A DNA stretch of 64,000 nt from Clarkia xantiana subsp. parviflora. Lineage: Eukaryota; Streptophyta; Magnoliopsida; Myrtales; Onagraceae. Location of the stretch: NCBI GenBank assembly GCA_036873135.1, contig JAPTYO010000007.1, positions 23,170,763-23,234,762 on the forward strand, read 5' to 3'. The notes beneath the pieces are model-generated. The model was not told the origin of the DNA. It searched no databases and saw nothing but the letters and a program-made list of their open reading frames with translations. The first letter of the stretch is position 1. The number at the start of each line of letters is the position of its first letter. A program made the translations under genes and the position numbers. Below, one piece after another: positions 24,074-35,909 of this stretch.

Positions 24074-25419
24074 AAAGCCATGATTGGTCCCTATACTATG
24101 CATAATGGATCGATTTGATCCCTATACTATTTTTGGAACTGATTTAATCCCTATACTATTCAATTTGGGTCTTTTTTAGTCCTTCTGTTAACTTCCATGG
24201 AATTTTCCGTTAACTTTTGATGAGTTGTCATCTTATTTTCCACGTGTGTTGCCATGTCATCAACCTCTTTTCATTTTTCTCTCTCCTAATGTTTATATGA
24301 ACACATATATATATTGCAAATAAAACATGGTAATTAATTGTTTTCTATTCGGCCAAAACAAAATTTAATTGTTTACTATTAAAAATTGTTAATATTTTTG
24401 TTATTACCCGATGTTCATGTATTTGCTAATTTTCTTACAAAAATATCGCTTGTCCTTACTTTAAAAAAATATAATAAAGATAGTAAAAAAATCATGAACT
24501 TAAAGAGTATATATAATAAACCCACACAACTAACTCAATCCAAATCAAAGTTTGTTCTTAATAAACAGACAATCTACAAAACATAGAGTAGAATATTTTG
24601 AAAATATTATAAGTAAATAGTCTGAATATAATCAAATAAACCTAAATTTAAATAACAAGTATCTAGAATTTCTAATTTTCATATATTCCACTTTAACCAT
24701 CCTCGAGTGATGAAGGTGTCTCATGATCTTCAAACCTACTATTGCTCTTTGCTTGATTGAGGCTATGGATGGAAAAAAAAAATTAGTACACCATATATTA
24801 AGAAAAAAAAAAACATAAATAAGGAGAACTTTTATGCCAAGCTTACATTCGTCGTAAGTAGACTTTTCCTCATTCCTTTGCTTACCTTCCTTGAATCATA
24901 GGCTCCACCCTAAAGTACATACAAATATATCTATAATTTCTCATAAAATAAAAATATTAATTATTAGACATTAGATTAATTTATTTCAACATACCTTATA
25001 TTTCTCAGGACATGTCCTTGAATTATGACCACTTTTGAAACAAGTTTTGCAAGTCATTTTTCTTCCTTTGCGACTTATATTAGTGCCGACCGGGTTCTCC
25101 CACTCCTCTCTTATCTAAATATGCTTATATTTAATATAAATTAATATTTTTTTTTTTTGGCCAAAATATAAATTAATATTTATTACATATAGTATATTTA
25201 TATTGTAGAAGAGAGAGAATGTTACATGGAAGAGAGATATCGATGACATGGCAACACACGTGGAAAATAAGATTACAACTCATCAAAAGTTAACGGAAAA
25301 TTCCATGGAATGACTAAAAAAGACCCAAGTTGAATAGTATAGGGATTAAATCAAATCCAAAAATAGTATAGGGATCAAATCGATCCATTATGCATAGTAT
25401 AGGGACCAATCATAGCTTT
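24074..25419. mobile_element. Deleted Mutator-like element with about 215-bp terminal inverted repeats
   Basis: The left end AAAGCCATGATTGGTCCCTA and the right end, reversed, AAAGCTATGATTGGTCCCTA begin inverted repeats that stay alike to about 24285 and from about 25215 (GTTAACTTTTGATGAGTTGT, CACGTGTGTTGCCATGTCAT). The interior keeps a fragment of a minus-strand transposase-type gene. A clear target duplication was not found. Confidence 0.8.
24705..25125 (-). pseudogene. Relic of a MULE-type transposase C-terminus with CCHC zinc knuckle
   Basis: On the minus strand 25010-25051 encodes CKTCFKSGHNSRTC, a C-x2-C-x4-H-x4-C zinc knuckle as found at the C-terminus of plant Mutator transposases, inside the frame GRKMTCKTCFKSGHNSRTCP. 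It is followed by a plausible donor (AAATATAAG|GTATGT) and by short further exon-like pieces (about 24870-24905, ending GGAAG|GTAAGC, and 24705-24760). The catalytic MULE domain is absent, so this is a non-functional remnant. The zinc knuckle is seen directly; the transposase origin is inferred from its place between the long inverted repeats. Confidence 0.65.
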
Positions 25420-26164
25420 TTTCCTCTGTTTGTTTGTCATGTAATCATCATTAAATGCGGCAATTCAATATTAATACTTGAGCTGACTATATATGCTACT
25501 GGTCTATAAACTTAGCCTAACGTTGCTAATGAAGAACTAATATTTTGTTCAATGTTGTCAATTGGTAGTTGTACTTTTCTAAATGTTTCAAATTTCAATA
25601 CTACCTAGACTTTTTAATTTTTTTACAATGTGGTATATGTACTTTGTCATTTGTATTTCATAATGTACTAATTAAAAATAACAATACATAGAAATTGCAC
25701 ACATCATAAAACACAATCCATGTCAACAACATACACTTTCCATAGACACAATCGTGGCCAGATGTAGAAGTGTATTGTTTCATACGTGCAGTCCTCGTGG
25801 AAGATCGAGATTTCAGATCTTGAACTCCTGTGAAGTGAAATCTGCAAGATTCAGGCGCAAATTTAAACAAAATAACTAAAAATTGAACATAACCTATGTT
25901 TTTCCTCATTAGAAGAAGAAAAATATAATAATAAAATATTAATTGTTAGACTTTGTAAATTGTATGGTATCTACGATCATTTAAATTATGATATTTTTGA
26001 ATTACTGAAATTAGTGATACGTACAAAACATGTGATTATTTTCAATTCAAGATAAGTGACAATGCTACACTTTTGAACTACGAATAATAAAGTTTTTTTA
26101 CTTTTTTTTAAATCTCAAATATCACCTTCGTACTGTTTTTGTTATGTATATTTTTTTTGTTAGT

Positions 26165-26625
26165 AAATAAAGGATTTACAATCTAACCTAATGACAACAA
26201 ATTCATGAGATTTTCCTATCATGTGATAGTCCTAAACAATCATACAATGAAAGAGTATTCCAAGTAGGTGAAGGAGATGCGAAGTTTACAAAATCTCATT
26301 TCATTCTAACTGCTTCTTTAGTGAAGTGATCCGCATCTGATTTGCTTTACAGTAGATATGACAAATTTTAATATTTTATAGTGCTTGAAACTTTTAAAAA
26401 TGATATGACAATCTCGAAGTAAAAGCATTAGAGAGCTATCCTCAGTACTCTTCTACACTATAATTGATGGCTTATTTGACATCTATTTCTACAAAAATAG
26501 AGTCAATTCTAAAATTCGATAACAATGATAATTCATCTCTAAGCAGCCATAACTCACAAATACTATTTATAATTCCTAATCTTCTTTTAAAACTACAAAT
26601 CCATTCTCAATAGATAGTTACTGTG
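26165..26625 (-). pseudogene. Decayed RNase H-like (RVT_3) domain of a LINE-type element
   Basis: Read on the minus strand, one frame gives GIINSICELWLLRDELSLLS, then NFRIDSIFVEIDVK, the ELWxLRD and vExD signature of the plant LINE-type RNase H domain, including acidic residues of the active site. The frame then has several stops, and a one-base loss within KANQM(A)DHFTKEAV shifts it. The tail resembles the usual DHFTKEAVRMK ending. It is a dead fragment with no reverse transcriptase next to it. Confidence 0.65.
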
Positions 26626-26649
26626 AGTATCCCCTCCCATGCGGGCTCC

Positions 26650-28022
26650 GGGTTACTAAGAGTCGAAACCATCCGTATTCAATTTAATCCAACCATTAAA
26701 ATGAGAGTACTATAATTTTAACATGGATAATGGATATTATTTTAGGAAAAGCTTGTTACAAAGATAGCAATTCCATTAACATGAATGGCATCGTTATAAT
26801 ATCATCACAAACTGTTAAAAGATTTTAATACCTATCTTTTCTTAATTATCCAAAAAGACCAAACTAGGATATTAATTTCGGTAGAAGTTCAGCTATGATT
26901 GGTCCCACGCCTAGCTATATTGTTTCTAGAATAGGGTTTTAGAACTGAATAGGGTTTTTAGTAACGAAATACGATACCGAAGCACGAAAATTGTTAACGA
27001 GATGAAAAATTCAGAAATTTTGAAATGACTAATCTAATTTGATTCGGATGGAAATTATGCCGAAAATTTACTTTGAATGTCCACCGTTGCCAATAGTTTT
27101 AAATTGTATTAAAGCCAAATAATCAAGATTTAATTTGATTGAACCTCGAATGCAATATATTTTATTGGTTATTTCTAGGGGATGTTTTGCATATGTAATA
27201 TTTGGGAAAGAATTATTTCTCAAGAAAATGAGTTAATTTTTTTTAAGAAAAAAGTTATAATTATTTTGTCTAGTGTATCAGTGTTGGGTTGTTAAAGTAT
27301 ATTTTATTTTATTTTTATGTATTTTTGCTTAATTTGATTAAAATGTAATTATTAATTTTGTCTTTCAAGTATTAAAATTCGTATTCATTAATTTGTCTCA
27401 ACGAGTAAACTTAGTTTCAGCTGTTTATGTTGATTCAGTTTATGCATCAATACAACAATTCCAGAAACAGATTCAATAAAAAGGTTTTAAGGCAACAGAG
27501 TTGGCATTTAAATCATGTTACCTGCCCAACAATGCAACACAAGTGACAAAATGTGCTTTTAAACCAAAATAACATAATAATATGGAAAAAAAAAACACAA
27601 AACTTATTCATATATGCTTGAATCTCGTTTTACAAAATAAAGATGGTTTATTATTACTCTTTATGTATACTTGTACTAACTAATAATAAGTGGCAAAACC
27701 TTTAAAGACAGCTAGACATATTGACAAAGATTTACAATTTAATACTTTTGATTTTGTAAAAAATATTAAAATTAAAAGTCACTTTATAATAATAATAATA
27801 ATTAAAAAAAAGAATAAACTGAATTTTATTTTCCACTGGGTACTTTAGTTGTCAGATCCTAACATAATTTGTCTGCAACGAACCACTAGTGAAGAATAAA
27901 CTCTTAATCGTAAATATTTTTTCGTGCACATGATTCATACGCAATTTCAACCCGAAACTTAAATAAAGATGATAATGAATGAATTTAATTTTTAATATTT
28001 GACACCAAACGAACCCCAAAGT
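26650..28022. other. Spacer downstream of the ERF gene
   Basis: AT-rich DNA with an (AAT)n run at about 27788-27802 and the 3' UTR of the minus-strand ERF gene at its right end. No gene is seen. Confidence 0.5.
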
Positions 28023-28706
28023 TCATACTTTCATTTGATCGTCAGAAGAGTTCAGAAGCTGCTCCAAGAACTCAGCCCCCAAATCCTCAAAAACCACCAC
28101 ATTCATGTCCTCCACAAACTCGGCCTTCGCAGGCGCCGCCGCCTGAGGTCCCCGGCGGTGCTTCCTCTCCACGTCAGACTTCCGCCTCATGCAGTGTCTC
28201 TTCTTCAGCGCCATCACCGGCGAGCACCCTTCCTCAACCCGACACTTCATCTCCCGCAGCGACTCCCTGACCCGCTCCACCGGGAAGTTAAGCACCGCCG
28301 TCGCCCCGCGGGTCGAGTACGCCGCCTGGTCGTACGCCAGAGCCGCCGCCTCGGGGCTGTCGAACGTCCCCAGCCAAACCCGAACCCCGCGGCGGGTCGA
28401 GTCCCGGATCTCCGCCGCGTATTTGCCCCACGGCCGCCGCCTGACTCCCCGGTAAGCCTTTCCTTTGTCTTCTCCGGCGGCGGCGGGGCAGGAGTATTCG
28501 TCGGAGTCTGTACTGGAAGTTACCTCCTCCTCTAATTTGATTGGCCGGCTGACGGAATTGGCTGACGTGGAACCGGAGGGCTCATCTGTGACGGCGGTTG
28601 CGGTGAGGACGTCGAGGAGGAGCATCTCCTCGGAGTCGTGGGTGTTGAAAGGGAGGGAAAATTGAGGGGTAGTAGTGTTGTAGTACTGAAAGTAGAAGGG
28701 TTCCAT
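28023..28706 (-). CDS. Group IX AP2/ERF transcription factor (ERF1/ORA59 type) with EDLL activation motif
   Basis: An intronless gene of 227 aa. I use the ATG at 28706 ([10 protein letters not shown]), the usual start of this clade, although the frame stays open about 73 codons upstream. Acidic N-terminus, then one AP2/ERF domain (residues about 84-142: [36 protein letters not shown]), which in this family binds GCC boxes. Ala and Asp at the two diagnostic positions ([15 protein letters not shown]) mark it as ERF rather than DREB. Near the C-terminus [16 protein letters not shown] (residues 203-218) is an EDLL activation motif, known from group IX ERFs that drive jasmonate/ethylene defence genes. 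A basic stretch ([18 protein letters not shown]) may act as nuclear signal. GC content is far above the flanks, as is common for this family. The exact member is not assigned. Confidence 0.93.
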   Translation of the reverse strand: MEPFYFQYYNTTTPQFSLPFNTHDSEEMLLLDVLTATAVTDEPSGSTSANSVSRPIKLEEEVTSSTDSDEYSCPAAAGEDKGKAYRGVRRRPWGKYAAEIRDSTRRGVRVWLGTFDSPEAAALAYDQAAYSTRGATAVLNFPVERVRESLREMKCRVEEGCSPVMALKKRHCMRRKSDVERKHRRGPQAAAPAKAEFVEDMNVVVFEDLGAEFLEQLLNSSDDQMKV

Positions 28707-28758
28707 TGTAATAAGAGCAGAGTTAGTACATAAGGAGATTGAATAATGATTATCTTCT

Positions 28759-28770
28759 ATATATATAATT
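28759..28770 (-). promoter_or_regulatory. TATA box of the ERF gene
   Basis: AATTATATATAT on the minus strand lies 53 bp upstream of the chosen ATG, which leaves a 5' UTR of about 25 nt. This supports the start at 28706, because the longer frame would run through the TATA box. Confidence 0.6.
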
Positions 28771-28810
28771 TGCAGGGCAGATACGGAGATGGTTGAAAGT
28801 CTTGTCAAAC

Positions 28811-28820
28811 TGACGTGGCA
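28811..28820. promoter_or_regulatory. TGACGTGGCA bZIP-type site upstream of the ERF gene
   Basis: The decamer joins a TGACG (TGA-factor) half-site and an ACGTGGC (ABRE-like) core, about 40 bp upstream of the TATA box. A TGACGT site is known to matter in the Arabidopsis ORA59 promoter, so the position is suggestive. Function is inferred. Confidence 0.45.
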
Positions 28821-28925
28821 AGCAAGAAAAAGATTGTATGCATTAGTCTTTGAAGTGTTTAATTGAGTTTGATGACTATTGTTTAATGGTGGTGAAGCCA
28901 TTTTTATTATTGGATTATTAATCAT

Positions 28926-29493
28926 ATGTGAAACAATCCAACAATTTGTTCATATGTTAACATTAATAGATTGTTCAAATATTATCTAGCAGTTTGTTCG
29001 ATTGGCTACTACTAATTAGTAATTTGACGCATCTTTATCATCATATGTGGTGACATGACCCATTATATCTAGACTAGATGAAAATTCTAATGGAGTAAGC
29101 AAATTGTATATATGTGCAACTTGAATTAGCAATTTTTTCAACGTGCCAAATAGTGAAATAATGAATGTTACTCTATGTTGTAAAATTTGAAAACAGTTAT
29201 GCATGCCTGCGTCAATTGTAACCCGAATTCATTGGCTCGTTTTGTTTACATGAAAAAAAAAATTGAGAATGAACATATATATATATATATACATCCCGAG
29301 AATGTATACTTTAAAAAATGCATTTTTTTTAACATTTTCCAATAAAAACTTAATTAAAATTATGCAAATAACGCGACACTAACTTAAAACGGCACGACCC
29401 ACAACCCTAATAGTAGAGAACAACGGCATGACCAATTTATTCTTTATTGGAAAATAAAAAATACAATTTATATATTCAAAAAGAGTAATTCCT
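28926..29493. other. ERF upstream spacer
   Basis: AT-rich DNA with a (TA) run at 29276-29291. No gene is seen. Confidence 0.45.
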
Positions 29494-29653
29494 TAAAGTG
29501 TGAAAAAAAAGTGAAAAAACTATAGAAATTTAACAACTGACATATGCCAGTTAACAATTTGATATAAATTGAAAAGAGAATCATGCAATGCATTGCCATG
29601 TGGCAGTTGTTAACTTTCTATGATTTTTTCACACTTTTTTTCACACTTTCTAG
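29494..29653. mobile_element. Small foldback MITE, about 160 bp
   Basis: The left end AAAGTGTGAAAAAAAAGTGA and the right end reversed AAAGTGTGAAAAAAAGTGTG are inverted copies that continue to AACAACTG/AACAACTGCC, with a short loop near 29570. It has no coding capacity. The target duplication is unclear. Confidence 0.7.
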
Positions 29654-30008
29654 CACAGCCCATTCAAAAAACAAAAATTGCCGCAGCAAAGGGGGGACAC
29701 ATTAATTAAACACGCGAGTCAGCATGGCCGCACGGCGGCGGAGTTGGAGGCGAGAAATTAAGTAAATCTTTCATTATGGTTCTAGTCTTTCTAGATCCAC
29801 GACGTCCATAAAAAAGGACTAGTGGGACCGTGTGACATCGTGATTTATTATATAAGAATTGATTAGACCAACTAATAGCAAATTGTGTTTTCAGAAGCAA
29901 TTTGAATTTGAGTTTGAAATTTATTGAAGACGCTTTATGTTATTAGTAAGAGTTTTAACATTTTCGCTCCAAGAAAATAAAATAAAATTGTATATATACG
30001 TAAAGAAA

Positions 30009-30574
30009 GGGCTAAAAGTACTTTTGATACTATATATTTTTTTCGTCTACTTTTGGTATCAAACATTTCAAGAAATTATATTTTTAATACATCTGTTAGT
30101 TTTGGCCGTTAAATGGTATGTACAAATCACGTGACTCACTCTCGCTTCCAATTATCATAACCCAGGGCTTGCCTAGGGCTGGTCCGACCCCAGAAACTCC
30201 AACTGGGGTCCAGCCTAACTCTGGGCTAGGCCAGGGCTATGTCATTTGAGACTTAGCCCCAATTGAGGCTAGGTTCCAATTGACATAGGCTGGACCCAGC
30301 CTAGGGCTCAGTCCGGTTAGGTCAATTGGGTTCGATTGAGTTCAATTGACTTTGAAATTTTAGGACAAAATTGAACAAAATAAAAGTTAGGGATGTATCT
30401 GAGGGACTGAATTGAACAAATTTAAAAGTTTAGGATGGGTCACGTGACTTGTACATGACGTTAAACAGGCAAAACTAATGGCCAACTAATAAATGTACTA
30501 AGAATATACTTTCTTGAAACGTTTAGTACTAGACGAAAAAAAAATATAATACTAAAAGCAGATTTCAATCTAAC
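30009..30574. mobile_element. Long-arm Mutator-like hairpin element, about 565 bp
   Basis: The arms are about 120 bp (GGGCTAAAAGTACTTTTGAT ... TTAGTTTTGGCCGTTAAATG on the left; imperfect inverse on the right). The right arm holds the palindrome GTCACGTGAC at 30439-30448 and the left arm TCACGTGAC at 30127-30135. The core 30160-30320 repeats units like CCTAGGGCTGG and CAATTGACATAGG. No target duplication could be defined. Confidence 0.7.
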
Positions 30575-32689
30575 ATATCATATTAAAAATACATTAACCA
30601 AAAAGTAAACACAGTATCTATGCCATGAGGGTTAATGTAATATATGTGGATTCTTAAGGTCTTCGCAAGAAGTTAAAATTGGGGTCTTTTGATAAAATAT
30701 AATAAATTAATAATGTATGATTGTGTGACTACTAGAGAGAGTTTAATTTTCTAACTAAGCAAGCCTTAGCTAAAGCTAGGATCCTCGCAGGAAGCTTCAG
30801 TTAGTTGCGGCGACAGAATTGACATTTCTTGATGGACAAGGATCGATAGAAAAATTAGTCCAAGGTTTCCACTATTAGTTTAGTTGGACGATTACATAAC
30901 ATTCCATTATCCAATCTATTTTCATGTCTTTTTTTTATAATAAAAATGCATTATTCCCGTTTAAAAATACTGCGTGCTATGAGTACTGACGAAGGTGTTC
31001 GGAAGATGCCTATGATGAATGTGTAAAATGCCTGCCTACTTAAATACGAAATCTACCATTTGAGCAAAATGTATTTCAACTCTGTTGGTATAATTAAATT
31101 GGTTTTGGTTCGGATATGAGGTGTGAGGCAGAGTGAGAAAAAACGGTGATGATTCTATGACCGTTCAAGATCATTTGAGATCATTTAATTTTTACTCTCT
31201 TTGAGGACGGAAATCGTTACCCCACATCTGTACAATAGTATTATTTAGACTTTTTTAGTATACTTTGTAATTTTTTTTTTAATAAAGCCCTGTATTTTTT
31301 AACAATAATTTATAAAATTTTATTGGTGTAATTTGTTATTTTTTATTATTTTCTCCTAGCATCTGTCCAAGAGATAAATACCGTACAACAATAATTAATA
31401 CTGAGACCAGTACCAATCAACACTTAAAGAAAAGTACCAATGGTCTTTGGTCATCATGAGGTTTTGCTCACACTGTACTGTATTAATAGTTGTCGTACGA
31501 TATTAATCTCTTGAATAGGCGAAACAATTAAAAAAAATAACAATTTAATCAATACGATAATACAGATTAATGTTATAAATAAAATCAGATTTTCTTAAAA
31601 AAAATGCAAAAATCTAAAAAAGAAAAGAGAAAGAAATAATAGCCCGGTTTTTATTTTAATAGTCTTTTCGGTCTCGGGCCAAAATCAAGACCAGGACCAA
31701 TAAAGATCGAAAGAAGAGGAACAATAATTTTGATCTCTAAGTCTTAATCTTTAAGGTTCAGTTATGTTCGGTTTTAGTATTAGTTCAAGTCCTAATGGAT
31801 TTTTGCTCTAGCGAGGAGGACATCCGACCGCCTAACTTTTAATGATGTGTACATTTACAATTTTAGGGTATGAATCTCTAAAATTGTAAAGTAAAACCTA
31901 GCTAAGGGTTTCTCATAAGATCCGTCCATGATTTGTGAGTTAAGATCTTAGATTAGGCAGAAAGACGTAATCAATAGCTAACATGTGAATATTCATGTAC
32001 TACTCCTTGTTGGGACATGAAGTGAGGGGGACCTTTTAACTTTTACCGAAATGTATTTTTATAATCTTAAAAAGTGGAATTATTCCTAACTTGAGCTTTA
32101 AAATCTTATACTTATCAAAAAATTTAGATTGATTATTCATCCGCGCTTAGTTTTTGCCCCCTAAAAAATCATGACTTCATTCCATATAGAAATCATAAGA
32201 TGTGGATCATTATAAAAAGCATCGTCAGTTTTTAAAAAATTATTGAAGTACATTAAACGATCATCCTTAAAAAAAAGGTGAAATGTCATGGTGCATGCAT
32301 ATAACATATATATCCTTCTCAAATTGCTATAGTGATTTCTAAAAAAGATAAAAAAAAAAAAAAAAAAAAGATTGCTATAGTGATTAACTGAAGTTGAATT
32401 GAACATGTAAAAGTCAAGAGGTGCATGCATTTGAACTCAATACGTCCTTCTCTTCTCTTCTTTCTCTCTAGAGGAGTCTACGGGCTTCTAATCAACACGT
32501 GCTTTTTAAATGAAGCATCATCATGTCCACCATTTCTTATTTGTTAACATGTTCTACCTTATAAACGTTGTACGAGGTTGTCTTTTTTTACGAGGTTAAA
32601 AAAGTGGTATTGTTGGTTAATTAAGTAGCATAGGTTGTCTTTTTGGACGAAGTAAAAAAATGTTGTATTGGTTAATTAAGTAACATCAC

Positions 32690-32690
<1 letters not shown>
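30575..32690. other. AT-rich spacer
   Basis: No gene, RNA or well-bounded element is seen. Several short A/T runs occur, for example an A tract at 32351-32369. A weak ATTAG/AAATC-rich region has no conserved frame. Confidence 0.45.

Positions 32691-32773
<83 letters not shown>
32691..32773. repeat. (TA)41 microsatellite
   Basis: Uninterrupted TA dinucleotides over 83 bp. Such tracts form cruciforms and are highly length-variable, and are prone to assembly error. Confidence 0.95.
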
Positions 32774-32777
<4 letters not shown>

Positions 32778-34127
32778 TAAAAAGAGACAATCCAAAATAT
32801 ATATTATTTGAAAATGTAAATATATTTTGAATAGAGAGTATTTCTGATGAGATTTGAACTCAACTAACATTCAACCAATTTTAAAATTCTCGATTATTTG
32901 TTTAGGATAGTTTGCTAGTTGGGTTTTGATTTACGAATAATTTGCCAATTGGAGTCTTGTTTTAATAATTTGTTAGCTAGTTTCGCTTTTTTATTAGCTT
33001 TGTGAACAAATGAAATTAATTACTGGCAAATATATCTTTGATCCTTCTTACTTATGGCTATGAATTCATATATAAGGACCGTGTACATCAAATTAAAAGG
33101 TAGTCAAGTGTATTTAACTTCCACTTCAGGACTTATATTAGGATTTTATAAAAAAAAAAACGTTTAAAAGAGTGCTAATGCAACAATTGATATATTTCAT
33201 TTAGTTTTTTTTTTGCCAATTATTTCATTTATTTTACTGTAAATATTTCTAGTGCAACATGAATTTATTTCTACCAGTAAGTAGTAGTTTTTTTTTTGTT
33301 TTTTGATTATAAATTAACGGTATTAATTGGCCAAAAAAATAATTTAACGGTAGTAATACTAATACTAATAATATAAATATAATTAAGAAAATTGATACCG
33401 GCCCAAAATATTTTTTGGCACAAGCCCACAGCCCACGAAAGTTTCATTGTTCCTCAAAGGGCCATGGCCGTGAGAGGAAAATCACTAAAATCTCTATGTC
33501 CCGGCCCTTGACATTTAGGTTTTTATTATTAGCGTTTTTTTGGGCCTAATTATGCTTATGGGTCGTTTAGAAATTTAGATTTGATAGCTTATTTCCCGCA
33601 ATAGAAAGTATAGAACATATCAATATAATAATCACTATGTTTTCAAGAAAATTCATATATTCCCAAGCTTTTCATCAACTAGAAAAATTAATTTTCTTAA
33701 AAAAAATAATAATTCCGCCTAATTAAACCAAATAATAATATATGGTAAAACTAACAATCTTGAAGTTTAAAATCATTTATAGAGCTTATTGATATAATTT
33801 CCTAAACTTTTATAATGTAAAACCAAAAAAATTATTAGCTTTAAACACGCCAGAAAATTATTAATAAATAAAGTTATATTATTTAAATAACTAATAATTA
33901 AATAATTATAATCAACTTATATTATAATAATGATGGAAGATTATACAAGGTACATATTTAATAATAAGATCATAATATGGAATAATATATGATATATACA
34001 TAGAAGACATTATTCACTATTCATTTATATCCATTATATAATAAAAGACATATAAGATATCAGTTAAACTAACTAATAATAAATTAATTATAATTCAGCG
34101 CGAATGAAGTGTGTTGAAGATACTTAC
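32774..34127. other. AT-rich spacer
   Basis: I see no gene or bounded element here. A GGCCC-containing patch lies at 33405-33550 without an open frame. Confidence 0.45.
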
Positions 34128-34130
34128 TTA

Positions 34131-34546
34131 GAGCATCCACAATGGTTTTACTTAAACTGTATTCTTTAAAGTTGTCACGTAGACATTTATGTACACTTTA
34201 AGTAATACGTAAATTTAAGACATACGTAAAAATATTTTCTCTGCAATCGTATTACTTAAACATATTACTTAAATATATTTTATTATTAAATTTTCCAACA
34301 ACCACCAATAAGATATTAGCATTAATTATAAAATGAATTAATTTATAATAAAAAATTGGTTACGTAATACATAGTGCATTACTTAAATTTAAGGAATGCT
34401 TTATGTAAAAACATAAATTTACGTGTGGGTCCCATCTTTAAGGAATGCTATGTAAAACCACTGTAGATAGTTTTTGTTGCTTTACTTAAATAAATATGTA
34501 TGGCCCACGTTTACGTATTCTTTACGTAATACCACTGTGGATGCTC
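34131..34546. mobile_element. PIF/Harbinger-type MITE, 416 bp
   Basis: The ends are GAGCATCCACAATGG and, reversed, GAGCATCCACAGTGG, flanked by the 3-bp duplication TTA (34128-34130 and 34547-34549). The interior repeats TTACTTAAA/TTACGTAA motifs and has no gene. Confidence 0.85.
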
Positions 34547-34899
34547 TTAATGTAAGTGGAAGGGTGTTAAAATCTTTAATCTTAATGTTTTCGAAAAATA
34601 TATTTATAAAGATTTAATCATAAATTTATATATAAATATAAATATATACACATATACATAAATACCTATCGTTAATTAGCCCCCCCAAAAAAAAAAAAGT
34701 ATTATTGTGTAATAATAATAAGAGATATATTGAGGAACAAATCGTGGATGCAAAGAAAAAGAACGTACATGGTTGGTTGTCCGCTAACACGTACAAATAG
34801 TTCATCGTCCTTTGTTGGTCGTCGTGTCTCCAAATCCAAACGCAACGCCACCCAACCCAACGGTGTTTTCCGTCTCAGTCCTGCCGTCCGACCATCCGT

Positions 34900-35902
34900 C
34901 TTTGCGTTAATTTCCTTCCACCGGCTGCTCTGCTGAAACACCCTCCTCTCCGCCCATTAAAATATTCTCTCAAAATTCCTCTTTCGTCCACGCAACCATT
35001 CCCTTCTCTCTCCTCCTCTTCATCGTTTCATTGTCCCAATTCTTGCCTCCCCTGTCGCAATTCTGTCTTCTCCAAGCTTGATATTGATTGCCGCTTTGGT
35101 ACCCACGATCAAAGTTCGCTCCCTTCGATTAGCCTCTTCGACTTCATCCTAAACCCTCACCTGCAATCCACCCCGCCGGAATTCGTCAGCGAGGCCCGAC
35201 GGTTGACGCCCTCCCCGGACTGCGTCGTGCTGTCGGCGCCGGAGCTCGCTGAATAACTTTCTGCAGGAGAGATTCTTATTGGGTTACATTTATTCTGGAT
35301 AAGATACGAGTTCCTTATCAGTAAGTTATTAAACTACTTTGATATCTACGTTATTCGTGCAAAAATCTCTGATTTATCTCGATAGTTGCTTTCCTTTTTG
35401 CAATTCCAGTTATTCGTAACATTTGGGGTGTTGCTTAAGCTGAGGATAAATTGTGCAATTGATAGTAATTACTTAATCGAATTGATCATTCAGCCTGGGG
35501 GCTCAGTTTGTTGATTCTGACTTTTGAATTTGCTTCAAGAGTTAGCTTTTATAGATTATATGTTATGCAAGTGGGTTTTGAGGTTGGTTTGAGATCACAG
35601 TATCTTTCTTATTTGGTAGAACTGGAAGAGGGTTGATTGTTTTGCTCCTAATTTTTATGTTCTAACAGGACACTCTGAATAATGCGATCGAGATTGCCCG
35701 TTAGTCAATATGCTTGCTATTTATATATCCCATTGCTGTACTGAATCTTTACACTGACTAGACTAGCTTGCCCAATAATAGAAGTAAATTTGTTATTCTT
35801 TCTTGCTTTAAATTTTTACTGAACACACTCTTGTATATATAGGGCCCCCCTCAACCAATAAGTTGATTCGGGTAATGGATTGGTCATTCTCACTTGCAAT
35901 AG
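34900..35902 (+). other. Promoter, 5' UTR exon and 5' UTR intron of ATG9
   Basis: A pyrimidine-rich leader (CTCTCTCCTCCTCTTC near 35007) and GC-richer DNA to 35320 look like an untranslated first exon. A donor at 35320/35321 (ATCA|GTAAGT) and an acceptor at 35902 (AATAG|GTTGTGA), eight bases before the ATG, define a likely 582-bp leader intron. Transcript support is lacking. Confidence 0.6.
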
Positions 35903-35909
35903 GTTGTGA

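Noticed and set aside
27999..28535. 178-codon plus-strand frame, Arg/Pro/His-rich
   Set aside because: It is antisense to the GC-rich ERF coding region and has no independent signal.
28707..28925. N-terminal extension of the ERF by about 73 codons
   Set aside because: It would run through the TATA box and lacks similarity to the family, whose members begin near MEPFYF.
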